DNA of 5,308 bases from Clostridia bacterium (GTDB lineage: Bacteria > Bacillota > Clostridia > Oscillospirales > CAG-272): positions 1 through 5,308 of the forward strand of contig JAKSPV010000096.1 of NCBI GenBank assembly GCA_024404475.1. Direction: 5' to 3'. The notes beneath the pieces are model-generated. The model saw only the letters and a list, made by a program, of their open reading frames with translations. It was not told the DNA's origin and did no database searches. Shown here one piece after another: positions 1 to 5,308 of this stretch (positions are counted from its first letter, which is position 1; each line of letters opens with the position of its first letter). A program made the position numbers and the translations under genes.

Positions 1-484
1 GCTCGACTACCATTACCCCGACGAAACGGACAAGGAGAAGCAGGCGTACGTTCTGGAGCGTCAGCTCCGCTGGGCGGAGGAGACGGGGCTTCCCGTCGTG
101 ATCCACAGCCGTGACGCCGCAGGCGATACGTTCGATATCCTGCGGCGGCATCCCGACGTGTGCGGCGTTCTGCACAGCTATTCCGGCAGCCCGGAAATGG
201 CGCGGCAATATGCGGCACTCGGGTGGTACGTCTCGTTCTCCGGGACGGTCAGCTACAAGACCGCCGAAAAGGTGCGCGAATGCGCGCGCGCGGTACCGCG
301 GGACAAGCTCCTCATCGAGACGGACTGTCCATATCTCGCGCCGGTGCCGCACCGCGGCAAGATCAATTATTCCGGTTATCTGCCGGACACCTGCCGCGCC
401 GTCGCGGAGGCGATCGGTTTGACGCCGGAAGAGGCCGCCGCGATCGCGTACGAAAACGGCTGTCGGCTCTTCAAGATCCAATAA
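1..484 (+). CDS. tatD: TatD family metal-dependent hydrolase (3'-5' DNase), N-terminus outside the window
   Basis: The open frame enters from the left edge (first full codon at position 2) and ends with TAA at 482-484, giving 160 visible residues. TatD proteins are usually about 255-260 aa, so roughly 95 N-terminal residues are missing, including the HxH metal-binding pair. Visible family landmarks are LDYH at the very start (the end of the GLDY motif), LPVVIHSRDA (metal-ligand His at visible residue 35), HSYSGS (His at 58) and ETDCPYLAPVPHRGK (metal-ligand Asp at 108). The order and spacing match TatD/YcfH TIM-barrel amidohydrolase-fold enzymes, which act as Mg-dependent 3'-5' exonucleases on DNA or RNA in the cytoplasm. 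The C-terminus (NGCRLFKIQ) is of normal form. A terminator follows directly, so this is the last gene of its transcription unit; upstream partners (often metG in Firmicutes) are not visible. The family is certain; the exact paralogue (TatD, YcfH or YabD type) is not. Confidence 0.95.
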   Translation, partial: LDYHYPDETDKEKQAYVLERQLRWAEETGLPVVIHSRDAAGDTFDILRRHPDVCGVLHSYSGSPEMARQYAALGWYVSFSGTVSYKTAEKVRECARAVPRDKLLIETDCPYLAPVPHRGKINYSGYLPDTCRAVAEAIGLTPEEAAAIAYENGCRLFKIQ

Positions 485-512
485 AAAAAGCAGCCCCGGA
501 AGGGGCGCTTTT
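483..512. terminator. Bidirectional intrinsic terminator between tatD and tmcAL
   Basis: A GC stem GCCCC (493-497) pairs with GGGGC (502-506) around a GGAA loop, which fits the GNRA tetraloop pattern. Beyond a bulged A at 492 the stem continues with G490-C508 and C491-G507, then A-U pairs. The A-run 483-489 is the U-tract for leftward transcripts from tmcAL. TTTT at 509-512 is a weaker U-tract for rightward tatD transcripts. The A-run begins inside the tatD stop codon, and tmcAL's stop codon starts two bases past the hairpin, so the element fills the whole 29-nt convergent gap. Confidence 0.85.
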
Positions 513-513
513 C

Positions 514-1686
514 TCATAACATGATCGGTTTTTCGCGAAGGAAGAAGCCGGACGGCATGGGACGCGGCATCAGCTTCGTGTAGATCGCGTCGGCGCGGTG
601 GGCTGTCTCCGCCTGCGCGACAACGGCAGCAGACGCGTCGCGGTAATCGGACGGCTTCGTAAGAATCGAGAAATTCTCATTCTTCCGAAGAGATGCAAGG
701 TGGCGTCTGCCGCGCGCGTTCGCCGCGAGGACGGTCGTATAAAGCGGAGTTTCGTGCAGCATTTCGTCGCTGACGCCGGTGACGGCAAAGAGCGCCGCGC
801 GGCGCAGCCGCGCGTTCGTATACTTCTTCGTCGCGGCAAGCACAAGCCATTCCGTGCCGTTCTTTGCCTCTGCCGCGCAGCGCACGAGGCGGTCGAGTAC
901 ACCGCCGGACCCATCGGCACCGGCCGGAAGCCGATCGCCGAGCGCGGCGTAGACGCGGAACAGATATTCCGCAAAAGCGTCCTCCGGTACAGGACCTTTG
1001 CCGTCTTCGGCAGCCTGACGCAGCAGTTCAAGGCAACCGGGAGCGAGATACGGCTCGGCAGAAGATAGCCCGTCCCCGGTGATCACGCGGCGGATAGCCG
1101 CAGCGCCGACGTAGCCGTCGCCGGACGTTCTCTTCTCCGCGTGCCAAGCCAGACCGTATTTTTTGCACTCGCCAATATAGGCAATCGCCAAATTATCATT
1201 AGGGGAGCGAAACAACGAGGACGGTGCGTCCGGAAGAAGCGCGGCATACGCCTTTTCTCTGGCCGCCGCCTCACCCGTTTCCGGTGCCGCATCACGCAGA
1301 AACGCCTGAAATGCAGGCGTTTTTTCGATTTCCGAGGCAGCCGCGAGTGTCTCCGCGTCTCCGCATTCCGAGCCGAAGCACAACAAATTCGCACCGGCCG
1401 AAACGGCGACAGACACGCCACCCATCGCGAAATACGCGGCGCTTGCCGAAGACCACGGATATGGCAGTTCAAGGACAAGGTCGGCACCGCCGCCGAGGAC
1501 GGCGCCCGCTCTCGTATAGCGATCGAACAGCGCAGGAATACCCCGCTGCACGAAGTTCCCGCTCATGACGGCGATGACGCATCCGTTTTCTCCCGCCTCG
1601 GCACGTGCCGCCCGGAGGATCGCCAGATGCCCGCGGTGGAGCGGGTTCATCTCACAGATCACGGCCACACATTTCTCTTTCATCAT
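514..1686 (-). CDS. tmcAL: tRNA(Met) cytidine acetate ligase (TmcAL, YlbM family)
   Basis: The 390-aa product is slightly shorter than B. subtilis TmcAL (about 415 aa) but looks complete. The family enzyme activates acetate with ATP to acetyl-AMP and transfers the acetyl group to C34 of elongator tRNA-Met, making the wobble base ac4C; it acts in the cytoplasm. Visible evidence: an N-terminal nucleotidyltransferase Rossmann segment with EMNPLHRGH (HxGH-type nucleotide-binding motif at residues 17-20; the family form is close to EYNPFHNGH), MSGNFVQRG at 41-49, GADLVLELP at 67-75, FGSECGD at 104-110 and SPNDNLAIAY at 161-170. A C-terminal helical part has TKKYTNARLRRAALF at 286-300, matching the family's TKRYTxAR motif. 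The start is one of two tandem ATGs; the first sits 7 nt from a GGAG, the second 10 nt. The gene is divergent from ackA across a shared promoter island and converges on tatD. Older annotations call such proteins nucleotidyltransferase or UPF0348. The family call is strong; activity is inferred from the family. Confidence 0.93.
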   Translation of the reverse strand: MMKEKCVAVICEMNPLHRGHLAILRAARAEAGENGCVIAVMSGNFVQRGIPALFDRYTRAGAVLGGGADLVLELPYPWSSASAAYFAMGGVSVAVSAGANLLCFGSECGDAETLAAASEIEKTPAFQAFLRDAAPETGEAAAREKAYAALLPDAPSSLFRSPNDNLAIAYIGECKKYGLAWHAEKRTSGDGYVGAAAIRRVITGDGLSSAEPYLAPGCLELLRQAAEDGKGPVPEDAFAEYLFRVYAALGDRLPAGADGSGGVLDRLVRCAAEAKNGTEWLVLAATKKYTNARLRRAALFAVTGVSDEMLHETPLYTTVLAANARGRRHLASLRKNENFSILTKPSDYRDASAAVVAQAETAHRADAIYTKLMPRPMPSGFFLREKPIML

Positions 1687-1693
1687 TCTTTTT

Positions 1694-1697
1694 CTCC
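1694..1697 (-). promoter_or_regulatory. Shine-Dalgarno site of tmcAL
   Basis: GGAG on the minus strand lies 7 nt before the first ATG (1684-1686) and 10 nt before the second (1681-1683). This favours the first of the two tandem start codons, though both could be used. Confidence 0.7.
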
Positions 1698-1715
1698 GAA
1701 ATCTTCAAAATCTTC

Positions 1716-1744
1716 TTGCAATCGCGCATGAAATCATTTATAAT
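1716..1744 (+). promoter_or_regulatory. Predicted sigma-A-type promoter of ackA
   Basis: A -35 element TTGCAA (1716-1721, 4 of 6 to TTGACA) and a perfect -10 TATAAT (1739-1744) are separated by an ideal 17-bp spacer, in the only AT-rich stretch of the window. The expected transcription start is near 1751, giving a leader of about 60 nt before the ackA ATG. The -10 overlaps the -10 of the oppositely directed tmcAL promoter by two bases. Prediction from sequence only. Confidence 0.75.
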
Positions 1745-1771
1745 ATTACAAGATTTTTTGCATATTGTCAA
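1743..1771 (-). promoter_or_regulatory. Predicted sigma-A-type promoter of tmcAL
   Basis: Read on the minus strand, a perfect -35 TTGACA (1766-1771) is followed after exactly 17 bp by TAATAT (1743-1748, 4 of 6 to TATAAT). The expected start is near 1736, giving a tmcAL leader of about 50 nt. The -35 lies inside the predicted ackA leader, and the ackA -35 lies inside the tmcAL leader, so the two promoters share the same polymerase footprint. Confidence 0.65.
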
Positions 1772-1794
1772 ATCATATTTCTTTTTCACGTTTT

Positions 1795-1799
1795 GGAGG
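1795..1799 (+). promoter_or_regulatory. Shine-Dalgarno site of ackA
   Basis: A strong GGAGG is followed after 11 nt by the ATG at 1811, somewhat longer than the usual 5-9 nt. It nonetheless fixes the ackA start: the encoded N-terminus MKVLVVNAGSSSLK is exactly that of acetate kinases. The open frame that continues upstream to 1565 only runs through the promoter region and antisense tmcAL. Confidence 0.85.
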
Positions 1800-1810
1800 T
1801 TATTGCAAAC

Positions 1811-3013
1811 ATGAAAGTTCTTGTTGTCAACGCAGGCAGTTCTTCCCTGAAGTATCAGCTGATCGACACCGTCACCACCGACGTTCTGTCGAAAGGTATC
1901 TGCGAACGTATCGGCATCGACGGCCGCATCGAGCACAAAATGCCGAACGGCACGAAAATCAAGAAAGAGATCCCGATGCCCACGCATGCGGAAGCTGTCA
2001 AGACTGTTATCGCTTATCTGACCGATCCCGAAGTCGGCTGCATCAAGGATATGAGCGAGATCGAAGCCGTCGGTCACCGTATCGTCCACGGCGGCGAATT
2101 CTTCTCCCAGTCCGTTCTTCTGAACGAGGACGTTCTCTCGAAGCTCCGTCTCTGCTACGACTTCGCACCGCTCCACACGAACGCCCACATCATGGGCATC
2201 GAGGGCTGCCTTGCCGCTATGCCGACGACGCCTCAGGTCCTCGTGTTCGACACCGCGTTCCATCAGACGATGCCTGAGCAGGCGTACACCTACGCGCTGC
2301 CCTACGACATGTACAAGAAGTACGGCATCCGCCGCTACGGTGCACACGGCACGTCCCACCGTTTCGTTTCCGCTGAAATGTGCAAGATCCTCGGTCGCGT
2401 CGAGGGCACGAAGATCGTCACCTGCCACATCGGCAACGGCTCCTCGATCTCCGCTGTCAAGGACGGCAAGGTCATCGACACGTCGATGGGCTTCACGCCT
2501 CTTGCAGGCGTCATGATGGGCACGCGCTGCGGTGATATCGACCCGGCGATCGTTCCGTACATCATGAAGAAAGAGGGCTTCACGCCTGACGAAATGAGCG
2601 ACTTCATGAACAAGCAGTGCGGCTTCCTCGGCGTTTCCGGCATCTCCTCCGACAGCCGTGAGATCGACGCAGCGAGCCTCGAAGGCAATAAGCGCGCGTA
2701 CCTCACCGCCACGACGCTTGCTTATCAGGTCGAGAAGTTCATCGGCGCTTACGCCGCAGCGATGAACGGTCTTGACGCCGTCGTCTTCACCGCCGGCATG
2801 GGCGAGAACAACCCCGAGCTCCGCGAGCGCGCCTGCACCGATATGGAATTCTACGGCATCGAGATCGACAAGGAAGTGAACGCGAAGGCGCATCACCAGC
2901 CGAACATCGTCGAGCTCTCCACGAAGAACTCCCGCGTCAAGGTCTACCTCATCCCGACGAACGAAGAGCTCGTCATCGCGCAGGACACCGACAAGATCGT
3001 TTCCGCGCTGTAA
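1811..3013 (+). CDS. ackA: Acetate kinase
   Basis: The 400-aa product has the normal family length. The enzyme reversibly transfers phosphate between ATP/acetate and ADP/acetyl phosphate; with phosphotransacetylase it forms the cytoplasmic fermentative acetate branch that yields ATP. Family signatures in order are VNAGSSSLK (N7, near the active site), GHRIVHGG (R90, substrate binding), FDTAFH (D147), RYGAHGTSHR (H179, transition-state His), HIGNGSSISAVKDG (phosphate-binding loop, about 206-219), GTRCGDIDP (R239), FTAGMGENN (adenosine binding, about 327-334) and TNEEL near 383-387 (Mg-coordinating Glu). These line up by eye with N7, R91, D148, H180, R241 and E384 of the Methanosarcina enzyme. 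All 14 Arg codons are CGT or CGC and all Ile codons I read are ATC, a bias fitting high expression. It has its own promoter and terminator, and no pta is adjacent. No missing residues or frameshifts were seen. Confidence 0.98.
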   Translation: MKVLVVNAGSSSLKYQLIDTVTTDVLSKGICERIGIDGRIEHKMPNGTKIKKEIPMPTHAEAVKTVIAYLTDPEVGCIKDMSEIEAVGHRIVHGGEFFSQSVLLNEDVLSKLRLCYDFAPLHTNAHIMGIEGCLAAMPTTPQVLVFDTAFHQTMPEQAYTYALPYDMYKKYGIRRYGAHGTSHRFVSAEMCKILGRVEGTKIVTCHIGNGSSISAVKDGKVIDTSMGFTPLAGVMMGTRCGDIDPAIVPYIMKKEGFTPDEMSDFMNKQCGFLGVSGISSDSREIDAASLEGNKRAYLTATTLAYQVEKFIGAYAAAMNGLDAVVFTAGMGENNPELRERACTDMEFYGIEIDKEVNAKAHHQPNIVELSTKNSRVKVYLIPTNEELVIAQDTDKIVSAL

Positions 3014-3015
3014 TC

Positions 3016-3057
3016 AAAAAAGAACAGCCCCTGCACAGCCGTGCAGGGGCTCTTTTT
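3016..3057. terminator. Strong bidirectional intrinsic terminator between ackA and rqcH
   Basis: An 11-bp perfect stem pairs AGCCCCTGCAC (3026-3036) with its complement (3041-3051) around an AGCC loop. A T-run at 3053-3057 serves rightward transcripts from ackA and the A-run 3016-3021 serves leftward transcripts from rqcH. It begins two bases after the ackA stop codon, and its T-run overlaps the rqcH stop codon (3056-3058), so it fills the convergent gap. Confidence 0.93.
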
Positions 3058-4807
3058 ATTTTTCGCGCAGGGCATCCGCCGCGTCGCGGTCGGGCGTGAT
3101 GTATGCCGTCCAGTTGGTGTGGTAGATGACGAAGCCGGGTTTTGCGTTCGGCGGCTTCTTGATCTCGCGCACCCGGGCGTAATCGACGGGGACGTTCTGC
3201 CCGCCCTCGTAGCCGGAATACGTTGCGGCGATCATCGCGGCTTCTGTGAAGTCGCGGTCGGTCGGCTCGTCTCCCGCGCCGCTCATGACGACGTGGCTGC
3301 CGTGCTGGCTTTTGGCATGGAACCACCAGTCGGTCTTCTCCGAGGCGCGGAACGTGAGGTAGTCGTTGGCAAGGTTGTTTTTGCCGCAGAGCACCGCCCT
3401 GCCGTCCGTCGTGCGGAAGCGGAGGATGCTCGTCGCGGGCTTCTTTTTCTGCGGTTTTTTGCCGGAGAGCTGCTTCGCGTAGCCCGCCTCGCGGAGTTCC
3501 TCGCGGATCTCGGCGAGTTCGCTGTCGCCTTCGGCGCGGGAGAGCGCGTCCAGGACGGAACCGACGTAATCGAGTTCCCCGCGGGCGATCGAAAGCTGCT
3601 CTTCGAGGTGGGTACGCGCGGATTTCGTCTTGTTGTATTTCTTATAGTACCGCTGGGCATTGGCGGCAGGCGTCAGACGCGCGTCGAGCGGCACCGCGAC
3701 CGGCTTCATGTCATCCATGTAGTTTTCAAGTGTGACTTCCGTCATGCCGCGTTTCAGCCGGTAGATGTTCGCCGTCAGAAGGTCGCCGTAGAGTCGGAAC
3801 GTCTCGCCCTCATCGCAGGCGGCAAGTTCGTCAGACTGCAGGGCGATCTTTTTTTCGAGACGCGCTTCCGCGTTTTTGAGCAGGCGGAAGATGTCGTCGC
3901 CGTGCTGGCGGACGCGCTCTTCCCTGCCGCGGTCGGCAAAGTAGCGGTCGAGCAGTTCACCGTAGGTTGGGAATGTCACGAGCTGCCACGGCGGCGCGAG
4001 GTGCCGGAGTTCCATGAAACAGTATTCACGGGCGTGTCCCGCTTCATCGACGGCGAGGCACGGGGTGCCCGCGCCGGAGCGGACTTCCTCCATCATGGCG
4101 AGGAAGCTGTCCGCGAGCGGCGAGCCGGCTTCTCCGAGCGTCGATGTGATCTGTCCCGTCGTGCGGCAGACGACCTCCCGCGCGGTCAGCGAGGCAACAC
4201 CGAGGTAGGACGCGGTCAGAAATTTCTCCGCGCTCCGCGATAGTTCGCCCGCGGCGGCAAGCGCCTTAAACGAAGCGGTATCTGCCGTAAGCGGATCGGC
4301 TTTGTCCTGCGGCGGCGGCAGTTCATAGCGCATGCCGGGGAGCACCTGTCGCTTCTGGCTCGTCGTAAAATCGACGGGGCGCAATACGGCGAGGATCTTG
4401 TCGTCGGCGTCGGTCAGCATAAGGTTGCTGTATTTGCCCATGACCTCGCAGACAAGGTGCTTTTCCGTCGGAAAGCCGAGATCGTCATAGGCATCGAAAG
4501 TAAGACGTGCCGCCCGCTCAAAACCGAGCTGTACGGCACGGGAAAAGCGTGCACCGCTGAGATGTTTCCGGAGGAGCATACAGAACTGCGGCGGGACAGC
4601 GGGGTTTTCCGCTTTCTCGCCGGTGAGATGCAGCCGCGGGTTCTGCGAACCGGCGTTGATGAGGAGCCGGCGGGAGCCGCCCGCCGCTCGGAAGCAGAGG
4701 ATCACTTCATCTCTTGCGGGCTGATAGATTTTTTCCACTTTGCCGCCGCGGAGCGCCTCGTCGCACTCACGGACGACAAATGATAAAAAACAAGCGTCAA
4801 ATGCCAT
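3056..4807 (-). CDS. rqcH: RqcH / NFACT-family ribosome quality control protein (formerly FbpA-like fibronectin-binding protein)
   Basis: The 583-aa product is close in length to B. subtilis RqcH (about 570 aa). RqcH binds stalled 50S subunits carrying peptidyl-tRNA and recruits tRNA-Ala to add C-terminal alanine tails that mark the nascent chain for degradation. Visible layout: an NFACT-N domain (about 1-170) beginning MAFDACFL, with KIYQP at 26-30, LHLTGEK at 59-65 and PPQFCMLLRKHLSG at 72-85; a middle helix-hairpin-helix-like part (about 170-260); a long charged coiled-coil segment (about 285-445); a Lys-rich linker (450-456); and a C-terminal NFACT-R domain with WWFHAKSQHGSHVVM at 494-508, EAAMIAATYSGYEGG at 522-536 and KPGFVIYHTNWTAYITPD at 556-573. 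E97-R98 fall where B. subtilis has D97-R98. The ATG is preceded at 6 nt by GGTGA (4814-4818). The upstream GNAT gene ends 14 nt away, suggesting one transcript. Fibronectin binding is the historical label; the RQC role is inferred from the family. Confidence 0.93.
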   Translation of the reverse strand: MAFDACFLSFVVRECDEALRGGKVEKIYQPARDEVILCFRAAGGSRRLLINAGSQNPRLHLTGEKAENPAVPPQFCMLLRKHLSGARFSRAVQLGFERAARLTFDAYDDLGFPTEKHLVCEVMGKYSNLMLTDADDKILAVLRPVDFTTSQKRQVLPGMRYELPPPQDKADPLTADTASFKALAAAGELSRSAEKFLTASYLGVASLTAREVVCRTTGQITSTLGEAGSPLADSFLAMMEEVRSGAGTPCLAVDEAGHAREYCFMELRHLAPPWQLVTFPTYGELLDRYFADRGREERVRQHGDDIFRLLKNAEARLEKKIALQSDELAACDEGETFRLYGDLLTANIYRLKRGMTEVTLENYMDDMKPVAVPLDARLTPAANAQRYYKKYNKTKSARTHLEEQLSIARGELDYVGSVLDALSRAEGDSELAEIREELREAGYAKQLSGKKPQKKKPATSILRFRTTDGRAVLCGKNNLANDYLTFRASEKTDWWFHAKSQHGSHVVMSGAGDEPTDRDFTEAAMIAATYSGYEGGQNVPVDYARVREIKKPPNAKPGFVIYHTNWTAYITPDRDAADALREK

Positions 4808-4813
4808 AACTGT

Positions 4814-4818
4814 TCACC
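4814..4818 (-). promoter_or_regulatory. Shine-Dalgarno site of rqcH
   Basis: GGTGA on the minus strand matches the 3' part of the AGGAGGTGA consensus and lies 6 nt before the ATG at 4805-4807. It supports this start, as does the encoded family-typical MAFD N-terminus. It sits in the 14-nt gap after the upstream stop codon. Confidence 0.6.
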
Positions 4819-4821
4819 GGA

Positions 4822-5308
4822 TCAGACGTGATAACACACGAACGAGCGACGCTCGCCGTGACGGACGAAGCCGGCCGCGGCGGCAGTCCCCGCGGAGCCC
4901 TTATTCTTGGAGCGGCAGGCATAACGGACGGTCATGCCCCGTTTGATGAGCGCGTCGGCAAGGACACGCACGGAGGAAGCGGCGTATCCCATCCGGCGGT
5001 ACGGCAGCGCAGTCTCCGCATTGACCTCCGGGAAGCCGTCATCCGTCGGCAGATCGTTGATCTGCGCGCAGGAGACGACCCGGCCGTCTTCGATCACCGC
5101 CGCGCAAAAGGACAAGGGGTTGGCCGGATCGGGATCCGGCGTGAACGACAAAAGCGACGAGAAGCCCTCCTCCGGCGTCGCAGTCAAAAGGACGGCGCGC
5201 TCGGCGGAAAGGTCCTCATACGGTTCGCTCCGTTCCCATTCATAGATCAGTTCGGACGCTTTTCTGTCCAGAACGAAGCCAAGTTTCAAGACGAGAGGCG
5301 TTAGGTGC
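4822..5308 (-). CDS. GNAT-like N-acetyltransferase, 5' end outside the window
   Basis: The frame ends with TGA at 4822-4824 and stays open to the right edge (first full codon 5305-5307), giving 161 visible residues. A TTG at 5287-5289 could start a 155-aa product, but there is no stop codon above it, so the true start is probably beyond the window. Numbered from that TTG, the C-terminal half looks like a GNAT domain: a beta strand and turn CAAVIEDGRVVSC (62-74), then YRRMGYAASSV (97-107), which carries the R/Q-x-x-G-x-G/A acetyl-CoA pyrophosphate-binding motif (R98, G101, A103), then YACRSKNKGSAGTAAAAGF (123-141), resembling motif B with Asn and the closing Gly-Phe. The N-terminal part is not recognised. 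GNAT enzymes move acetyl from acetyl-CoA to amines or protein N-termini; the substrate cannot be told here. The gene ends 14 nt before rqcH in the same direction, so it is probably its operon partner. Confidence 0.72.
   Translation of the reverse strand, partial: HLTPLVLKLGFVLDRKASELIYEWERSEPYEDLSAERAVLLTATPEEGFSSLLSFTPDPDPANPLSFCAAVIEDGRVVSCAQINDLPTDDGFPEVNAETALPYRRMGYAASSVRVLADALIKRGMTVRYACRSKNKGSAGTAAAAGFVRHGERRSFVCYHV

Noticed and set aside
270..302. Alternating CG tract inside tatD (CGCGCGCGCG near 282-292) as a possible Z-DNA or structural site
   Set aside because: It is explained by Ala and Arg codons in a GC-rich coding sequence (ECARAVPRDK) and has no supporting context.
1716..1730. 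Possible CcpA catabolite-responsive (cre) site overlapping the ackA -35
   Set aside because: The left half TTGCAATCG fits the loose WTGNAANCG pattern, but the right half (CGCATG) mismatches the conserved W, C and W positions. ackA is a known CcpA target in Bacillus, so it was worth checking, but the match is too poor to annotate.
1141..1731. A 196-codon plus-strand open frame antisense to the start of tmcAL
   Set aside because: It overlaps well-supported tmcAL domains, has no Shine-Dalgarno site that stands out, and its translation is Arg-rich without family resemblance.
1565..1810. Upstream in-frame extension of ackA by 82 codons
   Set aside because: The extension is antisense tmcAL followed by the AT-rich promoter region. 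The ATG at 1811 has a GGAGG site and gives the exact family N-terminus, so the extra codons are not coding.
1751..1810. Possible riboswitch or structured leader in the ackA 5' region
   Set aside because: The stretch is only about 60 nt, AT-rich, and shows just a weak 5-bp inverted repeat (GATTT at 1752-1756, AAATC at 1770-1774). No terminator-antiterminator pair or known aptamer pattern is visible.
1652..2896. A 414-codon open frame on the minus strand, antisense to nearly all of ackA
   Set aside because: It is produced by the strict codon use of ackA, which keeps stop codons out of the opposite frame. The translation is low-complexity in Ala, Val, Asp, Arg and His, resembles no family, and runs through the promoter island into the tmcAL start.
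3041..4243. A 400-codon open frame on the plus strand, antisense to rqcH
   Set aside because: rqcH is a clear NFACT-family gene over this stretch. The antisense product is rich in Arg, Val, Ala and Gly with no recognisable motif, and its start lies inside the terminator hairpin.
4828..5304. A 158-codon plus-strand open frame antisense to the GNAT gene
   Set aside because: The minus strand shows an acetyl-CoA-binding motif and correct spacing to rqcH. The plus-strand product is Arg- and Gly-rich and unrecognisable, as expected for a shadow frame in GC-rich DNA.

Overview
The window is a gene-dense stretch of a GC-rich chromosome (roughly 60% by eye, with one sharply AT-rich intergenic island). 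It holds five protein-coding genes: a 3' fragment of a tatD-family nuclease, a complete tmcAL, a complete ackA, a complete rqcH, and a gene for a GNAT-like acetyltransferase that is cut at its 5' end. TmcAL (tRNA-Met cytidine acetate ligase, the YlbM family) and RqcH (bacterial NFACT/Rqc2) are typical of Firmicutes. Together with GGAGG-type Shine-Dalgarno sites and high GC, they suggest a high-GC member of the Clostridia, perhaps Oscillospiraceae-like. That placement is inference, since no rRNA or taxonomic marker was compared.

Layout. Positions 1-484 (+) carry the last 160 codons of TatD. A compact bidirectional hairpin terminator at 483-512 separates it from tmcAL (514-1686, -), which converges on it. 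The 124-bp AT-rich gap at 1687-1810 holds two divergent sigma-A-type promoters with overlapping -10 elements, one reading left into tmcAL and one right into ackA (1811-3013, +). ackA is followed at once by a second bidirectional terminator (about 3016-3057). rqcH (3056-4807, -) converges on that terminator. Only 14 nt upstream of rqcH ends the GNAT gene (4822-5308 and beyond, -), so these two are probably co-transcribed.

How the genes relate. ackA appears to be a single-gene transcription unit with its own promoter and terminator, without an adjacent pta. Its neighbour tmcAL encodes an enzyme that uses acetate and ATP to acetylate the wobble cytidine of elongator tRNA-Met, so the shared promoter island joins two acetate-consuming enzymes. 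RqcH acts in ribosome-associated quality control. The set is mostly translation-related housekeeping plus central acetate metabolism.

I see no tRNA, rRNA, CRISPR, insertion sequence, prophage or toxin-antitoxin signal, and no sign of a new multi-gene system. The most interesting non-coding feature is the overlapping divergent promoter pair between tmcAL and ackA. All intergenic gaps are 124 bp or shorter and each is accounted for.
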